Positions 1 to 7,742 of a DNA stretch of 25,072 nucleotides are shown here, piece by piece. Origin of the DNA: JAWSUT01 sp033549345 (lineage in GTDB: Bacteria > Bacillota > Dethiobacteria > Dethiobacterales > Dethiobacteraceae). The stretch lies in NCBI GenBank assembly GCA_033549345.1, contig JAWSUT010000035.1:1-25072 (forward strand), read 5' to 3'. Numbering within the stretch: position 1 is the first letter of the stretch; every line of letters begins with the position of its first letter. The notes beneath the pieces were generated by a model, which worked only from the letters and a program-made list of their open reading frames with translations, ran no database searches and was not told the origin of the DNA. The position numbers and the translations under genes are program-made.

Positions 1-71
1 CCTTATTAGGCGTCATTTCCGACAAATATACTTGGATTATAGGTTAGATTGGCTGACACATCAAGCTGGAT

Positions 72-254
72 TCAACAGACTTGTTGCAGGAAGTGTTCAT
101 ACGACTGAATTGCCATATGCTCTCCCATAAGCAAAGTATTGAGTTCCGTAACAGAGTTGATGGGTATAGCCTCCTTAGTTTGGTTTTTTATGGTAGATGC
201 CGAGGGTTCTTGCGAGTAGTATTCGTAAAGGATTGAAGTTTCAAGCATGAGCAT
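72..254 (-). pseudogene. Truncated ferritin-like (DUF2383-like) fragment
   Basis: The 60-residue frame ends in a stretch (ELNTLLMGEHMAIQSYEHFL) that resembles the first helix of DUF2383/ferritin-like helical-bundle proteins, where such a segment opens a much longer domain. The frame stops about five residues after that helix. None of the three frames downstream to the window edge gives a recognisable second helix. The ATG at 254 has no Shine-Dalgarno sequence ahead of it. I read it as a decayed or truncated gene rather than a functional small protein. The family match is from memory of the motif and is uncertain. A chance open frame remains possible. Confidence 0.33.
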
Positions 255-402
255 TGAAAGTATGTGATTCCTAAATACTTGAAAAATGGCTTCCGCTATT
301 TTGAGGGGAACAATTAGCAGGGAAGGCCGTCTAATGAATGGATGCCTATTTTCAAAGTTTTATTGCTTCATACATTTTAACGTCAAAGATTGGGGGGGTA
401 TT

Positions 403-1293
403 GTGAAAAATGTAAATCAGATAGTCGTGCTTATTCTTGGTATTGTATTAATTAGTAATCTTGTTGTTTTGCAGCAGGTAAATCAAACGAACAAAGATAT
501 TGTAAACCTGCGAGTGGAGATTGCATCCATCAGAAACGAGACACAGAATAGTATTAATACTGTAGGCAGCATGGTTAGAAATGCAATCAATGATATAAGC
601 GAGGAAACGCGTTGGGTTACACCTGTAGAGGTGTCACTGGGACAAGAAAAACAAGACAAGCAGGAAATAAATCTTAGTTGGCAGATAAAAGATTACACAG
701 AAGGCAGCCAGGTATATTTTTATTATCGTAAAGCGGATACAAGCCCCTTTGAGAGGGTCCCTGCTGAAAATATAGCGGGGGGCTCATTTAGAGCAAATAT
801 TGAGGTTTCCCTGGATTTTGAGCCGGAATTGATGATAGAAAGTGATAGTGACATCATGCCCCCAACAGAGAGGGAAGCTACAGAAGCAAAGATTAAAGAA
901 GAAAAGTTTAAAACACAGCGAGTATATGATTATTATATTGAAGTTCAGGACGGTAATAGTATTAAGACCAGCGAGCAAGCAAGATTCGACCTGGGGAAGT
1001 TCAGACATCTGGGCTTTGCATGGGTAAGAGTTAACATAGCCAGAGTCGATAACGATAGTTACAGTTTTACAGTTTATGAAGAAACATCATATGACAATAT
1101 CGATAACAAGCTGGAAGAGGTCTTTCTAAAACAAGATGGAGCCAACAGAGTCCCCCTGGTAAAAGAAATAACTCAACAGGGCAGGACAATTTTTATTAAA
1201 ACATTTAATTTGGATGAGCCCGCCTATCATGCAGATCTAATTTTAAAATATGATACAGGTAAAATAATCACTAAAAAAATTAACCGTTTATGA
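403..1293 (+). CDS. Membrane-anchored coiled-coil protein, function unknown
   Basis: I place the start at the GTG at 403 because a run of Gs (392-398) sits just ahead of it. The frame stays open upstream to 286, but that part has no plausible ribosome site. The 296-residue product has one N-terminal hydrophobic segment (about residues 6-25). A heptad-like helix rich in N, Q, V and I follows (about 26-65). The rest is a long hydrophilic, probably beta-rich domain with many charged residues. With one N-terminal anchor and no cleavage site, the bulk most likely faces outside. I do not recognise the family. The gene is monocistronic and is followed by a hairpin at 1326-1350. Confidence 0.75.
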   Translation: MKNVNQIVVLILGIVLISNLVVLQQVNQTNKDIVNLRVEIASIRNETQNSINTVGSMVRNAINDISEETRWVTPVEVSLGQEKQDKQEINLSWQIKDYTEGSQVYFYYRKADTSPFERVPAENIAGGSFRANIEVSLDFEPELMIESDSDIMPPTEREATEAKIKEEKFKTQRVYDYYIEVQDGNSIKTSEQARFDLGKFRHLGFAWVRVNIARVDNDSYSFTVYEETSYDNIDNKLEEVFLKQDGANRVPLVKEITQQGRTIFIKTFNLDEPAYHADLILKYDTGKIITKKINRL

Positions 1294-1325
1294 GTTTTAC
1301 AGACAGCTGGGCTGCAATAAGCGTT

Positions 1326-1350
1326 AGGGAGCGGATGTTATCTGCTCCCT
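1326..1350 (+). terminator. Hairpin after membrane protein, weak T tail
   Basis: The arms AGGGAGCGGAT and ATCTGCTCCCT pair over 11 bp (one G-U) around a 3-nt loop. The following bases (AATTATGTTG) are only moderately T-rich, so termination may be leaky or factor-assisted. The right arm is identical to that of the hairpin at 2472-2495. Confidence 0.5.
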
Positions 1351-1447
1351 AATTATGTTGTAGTGTCTCAGTCTTTACTTACAACAAGTAGCTTATATTG
1401 TGGTGGTGTTTTATATTTTGATATTAGAAAATTAGGGGGGAAACGGC

Positions 1448-1558
1448 TTGCAAGTTGTCAGAAATTTCAAACAACAGCGGCAGGAGCTTCCATTTGTATG
1501 GCGAATTATAGTTATACCTGAAAGTAAGCGCAACTATGAAACCGGAGGTTTGTTATGA
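1448..1558 (+). CDS. Possible 36-aa leader ORF coupled to osmC
   Basis: A TTG codon at 1448 lies 7 nt after a strong purine run (TTAGGGGGGAAA) and opens a 36-codon frame. The frame ends in TGA at 1556-1558, overlapping the ATG of the OsmC gene as ATGA. The overlap and the ribosome site are what one expects of a translationally coupled gene. The predicted peptide is basic and has no family that I recognise. The OsmC gene also has its own GGAGG, so coupling would not be essential. It may be a real micro-protein, a leader peptide or chance. Confidence 0.3.
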   Translation: MQVVRNFKQQRQELPFVWRIIVIPESKRNYETGGLL

Positions 1559-2064
1559 AAAGTGAGGAACTACGGAAACTGCAGGCTCCGCTTAAAGAAA
1601 AGTACCGTCAAGATGCAAAGGAAGCGCTGGTTACATTACGGGCCCGGGGGGAAGTTGGAGAAGGGGTAACATGTCGGGTTGATACAGGTAAAGGATTGGT
1701 AGAGGCTGGACTTCATCCGGCAACAGGTGGAACCGGTCTGGCTGCCTGTTCCGGGGATATGCTGCTTGAAGCCTTAATTGCGTGTGCGGGCGTTACTCTG
1801 CAGGCGGTGGCAACCGCTCTGGAAATTGAGCTGCGAGGTGGCACAATTACTGCAGAAGGCGACCTTGATTTTAGAGGGACACTGGGTGTTGACAGGGAAG
1901 TGCCGGTAGGTTTTAAAAGTATTCGCCTGCAATTTGATCTGGATACGGATGCTTCAGAGGATCAGATTGCCACACTGATACGCCTGACAGACCGCTATTG
2001 TGTTGTTAAGCAGACTCTGGACAACTCTCCGCAGGTAGAGGTTCAGCACAGTATTCAGGGCTAG
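1555..2064 (+). CDS. OsmC-family protein
   Basis: The 169-residue protein has the OsmC/Ohr fold signature: a beta-rich N-terminal half and two helices each carrying a conserved cysteine. These are Cys77 in LEALIACAGVTL and Cys149 in DRYCVVKQTL. In Ohr/OsmC peroxidases this pair reduces organic hydroperoxides through a disulfide, often recycled by a dihydrolipoyl protein. Cys65 is an additional cysteine. The length is slightly above the usual 135-150 because of a charged N-terminal extension. An ATG preceded by ACCGGAGG at 7-nt spacing fixes the start. The gene ends at a terminator at 2142-2162. Peroxidase activity is inferred from the paired cysteines; many OsmC paralogues have no proven substrate. 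Confidence 0.88.
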   Translation: MKSEELRKLQAPLKEKYRQDAKEALVTLRARGEVGEGVTCRVDTGKGLVEAGLHPATGGTGLAACSGDMLLEALIACAGVTLQAVATALEIELRGGTITAEGDLDFRGTLGVDREVPVGFKSIRLQFDLDTDASEDQIATLIRLTDRYCVVKQTLDNSPQVEVQHSIQG

Positions 2065-2141
2065 TTTATTTTCGAGCAACAAGTCCGGTACACGGGAATC
2101 GCAGCCAGTTCGGAAAACGTTCTGGGCCAATTTATAATTAG

Positions 2142-2170
2142 AGCACCCTGTCAAAGGGTGCTTTTCATTT
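2142..2170 (+). terminator. Intrinsic terminator after osmC
   Basis: AGCACCCT pairs with AGGGTGCT across a 5-nt loop (2150-2154) and runs into TTTCATTT. Confidence 0.75.
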
Positions 2171-2289
2171 GTGACCAAGAGATGTTGAATGCCTGAGTAA
2201 ATATAGTCAGTTGCAGTGGGGTAAAAACAGGAAAAGTATAGCAAAGTGTCGAATTTGCTAAGGACAAAAACAGGAATGCAGGGGAAACA

Positions 2290-2480
2290 ATGGTAAAAGA
2301 TCTTCTACTACAATTGCTAATGGTTTTGTTCCCGATTATTCTATTTCAATTTTATTTGAGAAAAATAATAAGAAATACGAATCTGTATATATTGCTATTT
2401 TTACCGGGCTTTCTGTTTTATTGTGTATGACATATCCGGTGTCTTTTACAGCTGGCAATATTAATGATGTAAGGGAGTAG
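2290..2480 (+). pseudogene. Frameshifted N-terminal relic of a 5TM sensor protein
   Basis: An ATG with AGGGGAAAC ahead of it opens a hydrophobic frame beginning MVKDLLLQLLMVLFPIILFQ that stops at TGA 2428-2430. Shifting one base near 2410-2420 continues with VLLCMTYPVSFTAGNINDVR to a stop at 2478-2480. Together these match my memory of the first two membrane segments of the 5TM-5TMR receptor domain (CMxxPV...G...D.R motif) found on Firmicute histidine kinases and diguanylate cyclases. The other membrane helices and any output domain are absent. A terminator begins inside the last codons. It is a dead fragment unless the shift is a sequencing error, and even then it would be truncated. Confidence 0.6.
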
Positions 2481-2504
2481 ATAGATCTGCTCCCTGATTT
2501 TTTT
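2472..2504 (+). terminator. Intrinsic terminator after sensor relic
   Basis: AGGGAG-T-AGAT pairs with ATCT-G-CTCCCT (2485-2495) around a very short loop, followed by GATTTTTTT. The hairpin overlaps the final codons of the relic and repeats the arms of the hairpin at 1326-1350. Confidence 0.75.
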
Positions 2505-2595
2505 AATATGCAGCTCCTTGGATGTTTCTTTATTATATATCCCTACACTCAGGAATAGATTTCTATAAAGTAAAGTAGGGGGAGGCTTGACCCGA

Positions 2596-3699
2596 ATGAA
2601 GGTTGTGGTATTGGGTGGAGCAGGGGATATGGGTTCGGTAGCTGTGCGGGACTTGGTTTTTTTCAGCAAAGCCGAAAAAATTACTATAGCCGACCGGAAT
2701 GTTAAGGCGGCAGAAAAGCTGGCGGCATCTTTGGGTGATTGCCGCGTGAGCGTAGAGAAAGTGGATGCAACCAGTCACGTTGATTTGATGCGTGTAATGC
2801 GGGGGTACACTATCGTTGCGGGAGCCCTGGGACCTTTTTATCGCTTTGAGCTGCCGATTGTAAAAGCAGCCCTGGATGCCGGGGCAGATTACGTTAGTAT
2901 CTGCGACGACCACGATGCAGCCGAAAAGGTTCTGCAGCTTGATCAGGCGGCGCGTAAAAAGGGACGGAAGGTCCTAACAGGCTTGGGGTGGACACCGGGG
3001 CTGAGCAATCTGCTGGCCCGTAAAGGATATGACGAACTGGATAATGTGGAATCAATCCGCATCTACTGGGCCGGCAGTGCGGGTGATTCCCAAGGGCTGG
3101 CTGTCATTCTCCATACCATACATATTTTCACCGGTATGGTTACTTCATATAGGGGAGGCCGGGTTGTCCAGGTAAAGGCCGGTTCAGAAAAAGAAGTCGT
3201 GCAGTTTCCCGCACCACTTGGTATGGTTAACACATTTCATTTGGGGCACCCCGAACCGGTAACTCTGCCCCGTTATCTGGATACCCTGCAGGACGTAACG
3301 TTAAAAGGAGGACTGGCGGAAAACTACTTAAACAATCTCGCAAAAGCGGTAGTGATATTAAGGTTGACCGGCAGTGACAGAAAGAAGCAGCTCCTGGCAA
3401 ATATTCTAAAAAAAGCTATGCCGCTTTTCCCGGTGGACAAAGAAAAAAGCCTGTCCGGTATCCGGGTTGATATAACCGGCATCAGGGAAGGCAAAAAGGT
3501 AATCGTCAGTTACGCAGCGGTGGATCATATGAGCAGGCTAACAGGGATTCCTTTAAGTATCGGCGCAACTATGATGGCCATGGGAAAGGTGAGGCGATTT
3601 GGTGTGTTTGGCCCGGAAGCAGACGGTGCCGTTCAGCCGGATGATTTTCTTGAGGAACTGGCCCACCGCCAGGTTAAAGTGGAACGCAGTGAGAGATAA
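2596..3699 (+). CDS. Saccharopine dehydrogenase-like NAD(P)-binding oxidoreductase
   Basis: The 367-residue protein opens with a Rossmann nucleotide-binding loop, MKVVVLGGAGDMGSVAVRDL. It goes on like the saccharopine dehydrogenase / carboxynorspermidine synthase group: a Rossmann domain to about residue 120, with GLGWTPGLSNLLARKG and a long C-terminal substrate domain after it. Family members reduce imines formed between an aldehyde and an amino acid, or carry out the reverse reaction. The substrate here cannot be read from sequence. I choose the ATG at 2596, 10 nt after GGGGGAGG. A TTG at 2587 is in frame but sits only 1 nt from that ribosome site. No lysine or polyamine genes lie nearby. 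A small HTH-like gene follows 38 nt downstream. Confidence 0.8.
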   Translation: MKVVVLGGAGDMGSVAVRDLVFFSKAEKITIADRNVKAAEKLAASLGDCRVSVEKVDATSHVDLMRVMRGYTIVAGALGPFYRFELPIVKAALDAGADYVSICDDHDAAEKVLQLDQAARKKGRKVLTGLGWTPGLSNLLARKGYDELDNVESIRIYWAGSAGDSQGLAVILHTIHIFTGMVTSYRGGRVVQVKAGSEKEVVQFPAPLGMVNTFHLGHPEPVTLPRYLDTLQDVTLKGGLAENYLNNLAKAVVILRLTGSDRKKQLLANILKKAMPLFPVDKEKSLSGIRVDITGIREGKKVIVSYAAVDHMSRLTGIPLSIGATMMAMGKVRRFGVFGPEADGAVQPDDFLEELAHRQVKVERSER

Positions 3700-3737
3700 C
3701 GACTGCAGTTAATAGCAAAGGTCTGGAGTGAATACCG

Positions 3738-3950
3738 ATGTTTTTTAATTTTGGCATCAAGAACAAAACGGTAAAAGAACTTCGCAAAAACCAGTGCCTG
3801 ACGGTAAAGGAACTGGCGCAGCAATTAAAACTGGATGTCACTAAAGTGTTGGCCGTGGATCATCTAAAACTCAAAGAAGTTCCTGAACCATTACAAAAAA
3901 GAATGCTCCCTATTCTGAGAGGAGATAATTTGGACAAAATACCGTGGTAA
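3738..3950 (+). CDS. Small HTH-like protein, function unknown
   Basis: This 70-residue basic protein contains a helix-turn-helix-like stretch around residues 12-40 (ELRKNQCLTVKELAQQLKLD). A conserved-looking C-terminus follows, with LKEVPEPLQKRMLPILRGD and a final KIPW. I recall similar short hypothetical proteins in Peptococcaceae-like Clostridia, but no function. A GGAGTG ribosome site precedes the ATG. It is probably cotranscribed with the saccharopine-dehydrogenase-like gene and ends at the shared terminator at 4006-4039. DNA binding is inferred only from the motif. Confidence 0.65.
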   Translation: MFFNFGIKNKTVKELRKNQCLTVKELAQQLKLDVTKVLAVDHLKLKEVPEPLQKRMLPILRGDNLDKIPW

Positions 3951-4005
3951 AAAACAGTGTGATCCCTGTTGCTTCTTTATATTTTGTTCAATAATACGGA
4001 ATAAA

Positions 4006-4046
4006 AAACGGAGGTCGTCCAAAGCGGACGCCTCCGTTTCTTTATA
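4006..4046. terminator. Bidirectional terminator between convergent genes
   Basis: AAACGGAGG-T-CGTCC pairs with GGACGCCTCCGTTT (4026-4039) with one bulged T and a 5-nt loop. On the plus strand it is followed by CTTT. On the minus strand it runs into TTTTTTATT. It closes both the small HTH gene and the amino acid transporter operon. Confidence 0.85.
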
Positions 4047-4764
4047 ATACTTTACGCAGGAAAGCCTGGCATCTTGGTGATTTCGGGGAAGTGAAGATTT
4101 CATCCGGGGTGCCTTCTTCCACGATTACGCCCTCATCCATTAAGATGACCCGGTCTGCCACTTCCTTGGCAAAGCCCATTTCGTGAGTGACAACCACCAT
4201 GGTCATTCCTTCTTTGGCCAAAGCCTTCATAACTTCCAGCACCTCACCCACCAGTTCGGGGTCAAGAGCGGATGTCGGCTCATCAAAAAGCATCACTGTG
4301 GGCTGCATGCCCAAGGCCCGGGCAATAGCGACACGCTGCATTTGACCACCTGACAATTTCTCCGGATAAACATCAGTTTTATCTGCAAGGCCCACTTTCT
4401 TTAGTAGTTCCCGGCCCATTTCATTGGCAGCTTTTTTAGTCATTTTTTTTACTTTAATAGGGCCGATGGTTACATTCTGCAGCGCTGTCAGATGCGGGAA
4501 AAGGTTAAAGCGCTGGAAAACCATCCCCATATGCTGCCGGACCTTGTTAATATTGATATCCGGTGCCGTAACCTCAATACCGTCAACAACAATCTTTCCC
4601 TTTGTCGGTATTTCAAGCAGGTTTAAACATCTCAGTAAGGTTGTTTTACCGGAGCCACTCGGGCCAATGACACAAACAACCTCCTGGGGCTCTACTTTAC
4701 AGTCAATCCCCTTTAACACTTCCAGGGTACCAAAATTTTTATATAATCCCTCTACGGTAATCAT
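4042..4764 (-). CDS. glnQ: Polar amino acid ABC transporter ATP-binding protein
   Basis: This is the 240-residue ATPase of a polar amino acid importer (PAAT family). All catalytic elements are present: Walker A GPSGSGKTT (residues 34-42), Q-loop Gln84, signature LSGGQ (137-141), Walker B VMLFDEP (157-163, catalytic Glu162) and switch His194. The length is exactly typical of GlnQ/ArtP/HisP. Its ATG shares one base with the TGA of the permease (TGATG), so the two are translationally coupled. It is the last gene of the operon and ends in the bidirectional terminator. The symbol denotes the family; the amino acid carried is not determined. Confidence 0.93.
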   Translation of the reverse strand: MITVEGLYKNFGTLEVLKGIDCKVEPQEVVCVIGPSGSGKTTLLRCLNLLEIPTKGKIVVDGIEVTAPDININKVRQHMGMVFQRFNLFPHLTALQNVTIGPIKVKKMTKKAANEMGRELLKKVGLADKTDVYPEKLSGGQMQRVAIARALGMQPTVMLFDEPTSALDPELVGEVLEVMKALAKEGMTMVVVTHEMGFAKEVADRVILMDEGVIVEEGTPDEIFTSPKSPRCQAFLRKVL

Positions 4765-5423
4765 CAGACATCCAACCTTCTTTCCATGCGCCTCAGGACA
4801 AGTGAAATTGTTAAGGTCATACAGAGATAAAGAAAAGAAACAGCCCCTAAAATTTCAACAGAACGGAAGTTAACGGCAATTATTGTCTGCCCTCTGCGCA
4901 TAAGTTCGGGCACAGCAATAACCGAAAGAAGTGAGGTGTCTTTCAGGCTGATGATAAACTGGTTTCCCAGGGGGGGAATAATTCTTTTAAACGCCTGGGG
5001 CCAGATGATGTAGCGCATAGTCTGAAACGGTGTCATGCCAATGGTTCTGCCGGCTTCATTCTGTCCTTTGTCAATGGACTGAATACCTCCGCGGACAATT
5101 TCTGCCATGTATGCTCCTGAGTTAATGCTGATCGCGGCAATGGCCGCAGTCAGGTTGTTAATTCTTGTTCCCAGGATAATCGGCATGGCAAAATAAATAA
5201 AGAAGATCTGTACCAGAATGGGAGTCCCCCTGATGATCTCCACATACGCTGTGGAAAAGCCAAAAATAAATTTATTCTTGGAGACACGGCCCAAACCAAA
5301 TAATAGTCCTAAAACAAAACCGAGGGAGACGCCACCTAATGTAATCAAAATTGTTATCCACATACCCAGGAGTAAGACGGGCATGGCTTCTACAATAACT
5401 TCTGGTCTAAATTGCCAATTCAA
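4764..5423 (-). CDS. glnP: Polar amino acid ABC transporter permease
   Basis: The 219-residue membrane protein has about five transmembrane helices. It carries the EAA loop that docks on the ATPase (EAGRTIGMTPFQTMRYIIWP). It is of the His/Glu/Gln/Arg (HisMQ) permease class and would form a homodimer. RGTPILVQIFF is typical of the family. The AAAGGGG ribosome site lies upstream of the ATG. Between it and the binding-protein gene lies a strong terminator-like hairpin (5463-5492), so the permease and ATPase are probably made at a lower level than the binding protein. Substrate specificity is unknown. Confidence 0.92.
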   Translation of the reverse strand: MNWQFRPEVIVEAMPVLLLGMWITILITLGGVSLGFVLGLLFGLGRVSKNKFIFGFSTAYVEIIRGTPILVQIFFIYFAMPIILGTRINNLTAAIAAISINSGAYMAEIVRGGIQSIDKGQNEAGRTIGMTPFQTMRYIIWPQAFKRIIPPLGNQFIISLKDTSLLSVIAVPELMRRGQTIIAVNFRSVEILGAVSFLYLCMTLTISLVLRRMERRLDV

Positions 5424-5454
5424 AACAACTAACCCCTTTCAAAATGCAGCACAA

Positions 5455-5492
5455 CTTGTTAAAAAAGGGCGTGACATATGCCACGCCCTTTT
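5455..5492 (-). terminator. Terminator inside the amino acid transporter operon
   Basis: On the minus strand AAAAGGGCGTG pairs perfectly with CACGCCCTTTT over an 8-nt loop and runs into TTTTTTAAC, 4 nt after the binding-protein stop. The next gene is on the same strand with no clear new promoter. I read it as a partial terminator that sets high binding protein against low permease and ATPase. Confidence 0.8.
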
Positions 5493-5496
5493 AATT

Positions 5497-6264
5497 TTAC
5501 TGAGGCATTTCACCAAACCACTTAACATAGAGCTCATCATATGTGCCATCTGCCATCATTTCTTCCAAAGCTGCGTCTACATCTGCTTTCAGTTCACTGC
5601 CCTCAGGAAGGCCAATTCCATACTGTTGTCCTTCTAGTAATTCGCCTACAATTTTAACCTGGCCCTCGCCCTCAGTCTGAGCATAGTACTGCTGTGCGGG
5701 AGAATCCCACAGTGTGGCATCCACACCCTCAGTTAACAGTTCGAAGTAAGCGGCGTCCATGTTGTCAAAAGCTATCACGTCATCTTCATTAATGAAGTCA
5801 AGAGACATCAGATAGTCAAGACTGGATGTACCGGTCCGGGTTGCCACTTTTCTGCCTTCCAGATCTTCAATACCATTAATGTCGTCATTATCTGCCCGTA
5901 CCATGATCAGCAGGCCTGCATCATAGTAAGGGATGGAAAAATCAATGGATTCCTTACGTTCTTCGGTGATGGTTATCCCAGCCAAAGCCATATCAATACT
6001 GTTACTGGTCAACGCAGGAATCAAACCGCGGAATTCCATGGTTTGAATTTCATAATCAAAGCCAATCCTTTCAGATAGCTCTGCTAAGATGTCAATATCA
6101 AAGCCGACCATTTCGCCGTCCTGCTCAAACTCGAAAGGAACAAACATGCTATCCACACCGACGGTTAACTTCTCATTGTCATTACCGCCACCGCCACATC
6201 CTGCCAACAATAACAAACTCACCGCAGTCACTACAACTAAAAACAGTTTCATTTTGTTATTCAT
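5497..6264 (-). CDS. Polar amino acid substrate-binding lipoprotein
   Basis: The 255-residue protein has a lipoprotein signal peptide ending in LLLLAGC, giving lipidated Cys23 after a hydrophobic run. A type II periplasmic-binding fold (SBP family 3) follows: LTVGVDSMFVPFEF, GFDIDILAELSERIG and ALAGITITEERKESIDFSIPYY. These are the classic positions contacting the amino acid. The mature part is strongly acidic. The GGGGGTAAAGAG ribosome site fits the ATG at 6264; a second ATG at 6252 is less well placed. First gene of the binding protein-permease-ATPase operon. It captures an amino acid at the cell surface; which one cannot be told. Confidence 0.93.
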   Translation of the reverse strand: MNNKMKLFLVVVTAVSLLLLAGCGGGGNDNEKLTVGVDSMFVPFEFEQDGEMVGFDIDILAELSERIGFDYEIQTMEFRGLIPALTSNSIDMALAGITITEERKESIDFSIPYYDAGLLIMVRADNDDINGIEDLEGRKVATRTGTSSLDYLMSLDFINEDDVIAFDNMDAAYFELLTEGVDATLWDSPAQQYYAQTEGEGQVKIVGELLEGQQYGIGLPEGSELKADVDAALEEMMADGTYDELYVKWFGEMPQ

Positions 6265-6641
6265 TCTCTTTACCCCCAGTTAATTTATCAAAGTGTACGC
6301 TCCAGCACCTCCTTACCTGTAAAATTATTATAAATTTAATAATAGACGAAAAAAGGGCTATAAAAATATATTCAAGCTTCACCCCGGAATACCCTCTTTT
6401 TAATTGATTGAATAGTCTGTATATTTAGTAGGGATTACAGTTATGAGTCTCTCGCAGATAAGTAGAGAAAAGTTGATAGTCAGACTCTGCTAAGGGGGTT
6501 CGCTAATGCGGGCCCTACATGGTGTAGTGAAACGGTATTGTGTTGGACAAAAAGCTCTGATTTCCAGAAGGACATAAATGAACTTTGCAGAAGTAAGTTT
6601 AGGCTTAGATTGGAGCCGTGAAAAAATATCTGGAGGCAAAT
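6265..6641. other. 377-bp divergent control region, no gene seen
   Basis: This spacer separates the divergent amino acid transporter and mechanosensitive channel genes. It is AT-rich near 6320-6420 and more structured at 6440-6540, with a small ACTACAT/TGTAGT-type hairpin near 6515-6530. I could not match it to any riboswitch I know and found no convincing coding frame. A TATAAT-like box facing the transporter gene lies near 6327-6332, but the -35 partner is weak. Confidence 0.4.
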
Positions 6642-7742
6642 ATGTTTGAAACAGTTGTTGCTGCTGTAATGGAGATGCTAGCTAAGTTAGAAGGGATTGG
6701 GGTATGGCGGGATATTATCGCAGCCGGGATCATCTTTATCCTCTTTCTGCTGGCGCGGGGAATTTTTACGCGTTTTGTTTTCAGTGCTGTTTTGCGGCTT
6801 TCCCGTAAAACAAAGACAGAGATTGACACAAAGATTCTCCTGGCCTTTGAGGCGCCGCTGAAGGCGTTGATTCTTGTAATTGGTATTTATCTTTCTTTGC
6901 TTGCGCTGCCTCTGGTCGACCGATACTATCTGCTGTTGCATCCCATTTACCGGTCCATGTTTATTTATTTTGTGGCGTGGGGGTTCTATAATCTGGCAGA
7001 CGGTAAAAACTTCTGGGAGATCTGTGAGAATTACTGTATTGACCAGATTTTAATTGATTTCTTTACTAAAGTTCTCAGGGTGATTATTCTCATTTTGGCA
7101 GCGGTCATGATTGTGCAGACATGGGGATATAACGTTGAAGGGTTTTTGGCAGGGATTGGCCTAGGGGGGTTGGCCTTTGCGCTGGCGGCACAGGATACGG
7201 TGGCCAATGTATTTGGCGGAATCATGATTATTATGGATAAGCCGTTTACTGTGGGGGACTGGATTGAAACACCCAGCGTAGAAGGCACTGTGGAAGAAAT
7301 GACATTTCGGAGTACGAAGGTACGCACGTTTGCCCAGGCTCTTGTCAGTGTCCCCAACTCAGTCATTGCCAATGAAGCTCTGACCAATTGGACCCGTATG
7401 GGAAAGCGGCGGATTACATTTCATCTTGGTGTTACTTATACGACACCGATTGCAAAAATTAAGAGCTGTGTTGAGCGTATCAGGGCGATGCTGGAAAGCC
7501 ATCCCGAGCTCAATAAGGACACGATTTTTGCCCGGTTTGACAGGTTTAATGAGAGCAGCCTGGATATTTTTCTTTACTTTTTCACCAACACAACGAACTG
7601 GGCTGAATACCTGAAAGTGAAAGAGGATGTAAATTTTAAAATTATGGAGATTCTTGAGGAGGAAGGTGTATCGGTTGCCTTTCCCAGCCGGAGTATATAT
7701 GTGGAAAACACTTCGGTCATTCAGGCAGATAATTGTGTTTAG
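6642..7742 (+). CDS. MscS-family mechanosensitive ion channel
   Basis: The 366-residue channel has four predicted membrane helices before the pore helix. The pore segment GFLAGIGLGGLAFALAAQDTVANVFGG (about residues 167-193) is the glycine/alanine-rich TM3 of MscS. The DKPFTVGDWIE beta-domain start follows, and then a C-terminal alpha/beta vestibule. Such channels open under membrane tension and release solutes on osmotic downshock. I choose the ATG at 6642 behind TCTGGAGG; a GTG at 6618 is in frame with a poorer site. The extra N-terminal helices make it larger than E. coli MscS (286 residues), like the YnaI/YbdG-type members. It stands alone and ends at a strong terminator. Confidence 0.92.
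   Translation: MFETVVAAVMEMLAKLEGIGVWRDIIAAGIIFILFLLARGIFTRFVFSAVLRLSRKTKTEIDTKILLAFEAPLKALILVIGIYLSLLALPLVDRYYLLLHPIYRSMFIYFVAWGFYNLADGKNFWEICENYCIDQILIDFFTKVLRVIILILAAVMIVQTWGYNVEGFLAGIGLGGLAFALAAQDTVANVFGGIMIIMDKPFTVGDWIETPSVEGTVEEMTFRSTKVRTFAQALVSVPNSVIANEALTNWTRMGKRRITFHLGVTYTTPIAKIKSCVERIRAMLESHPELNKDTIFARFDRFNESSLDIFLYFFTNTTNWAEYLKVKEDVNFKIMEILEEEGVSVAFPSRSIYVENTSVIQADNCV

Noticed and set aside
286..402. N-terminal extension of the membrane protein
   Set aside because: No ribosome site; the GTG at 403 has one and places the membrane anchor at the N-terminus as expected.
5218..5637. 139-codon plus-strand frame
   Set aside because: Crosses from the permease gene through the internal terminator into the binding-protein gene, antisense to both.
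6440..6560. Known riboswitch (yybP-ykoY, c-di-GMP, fluoride, guanidine)
   Set aside because: The conserved core sequences of these classes could not be found.
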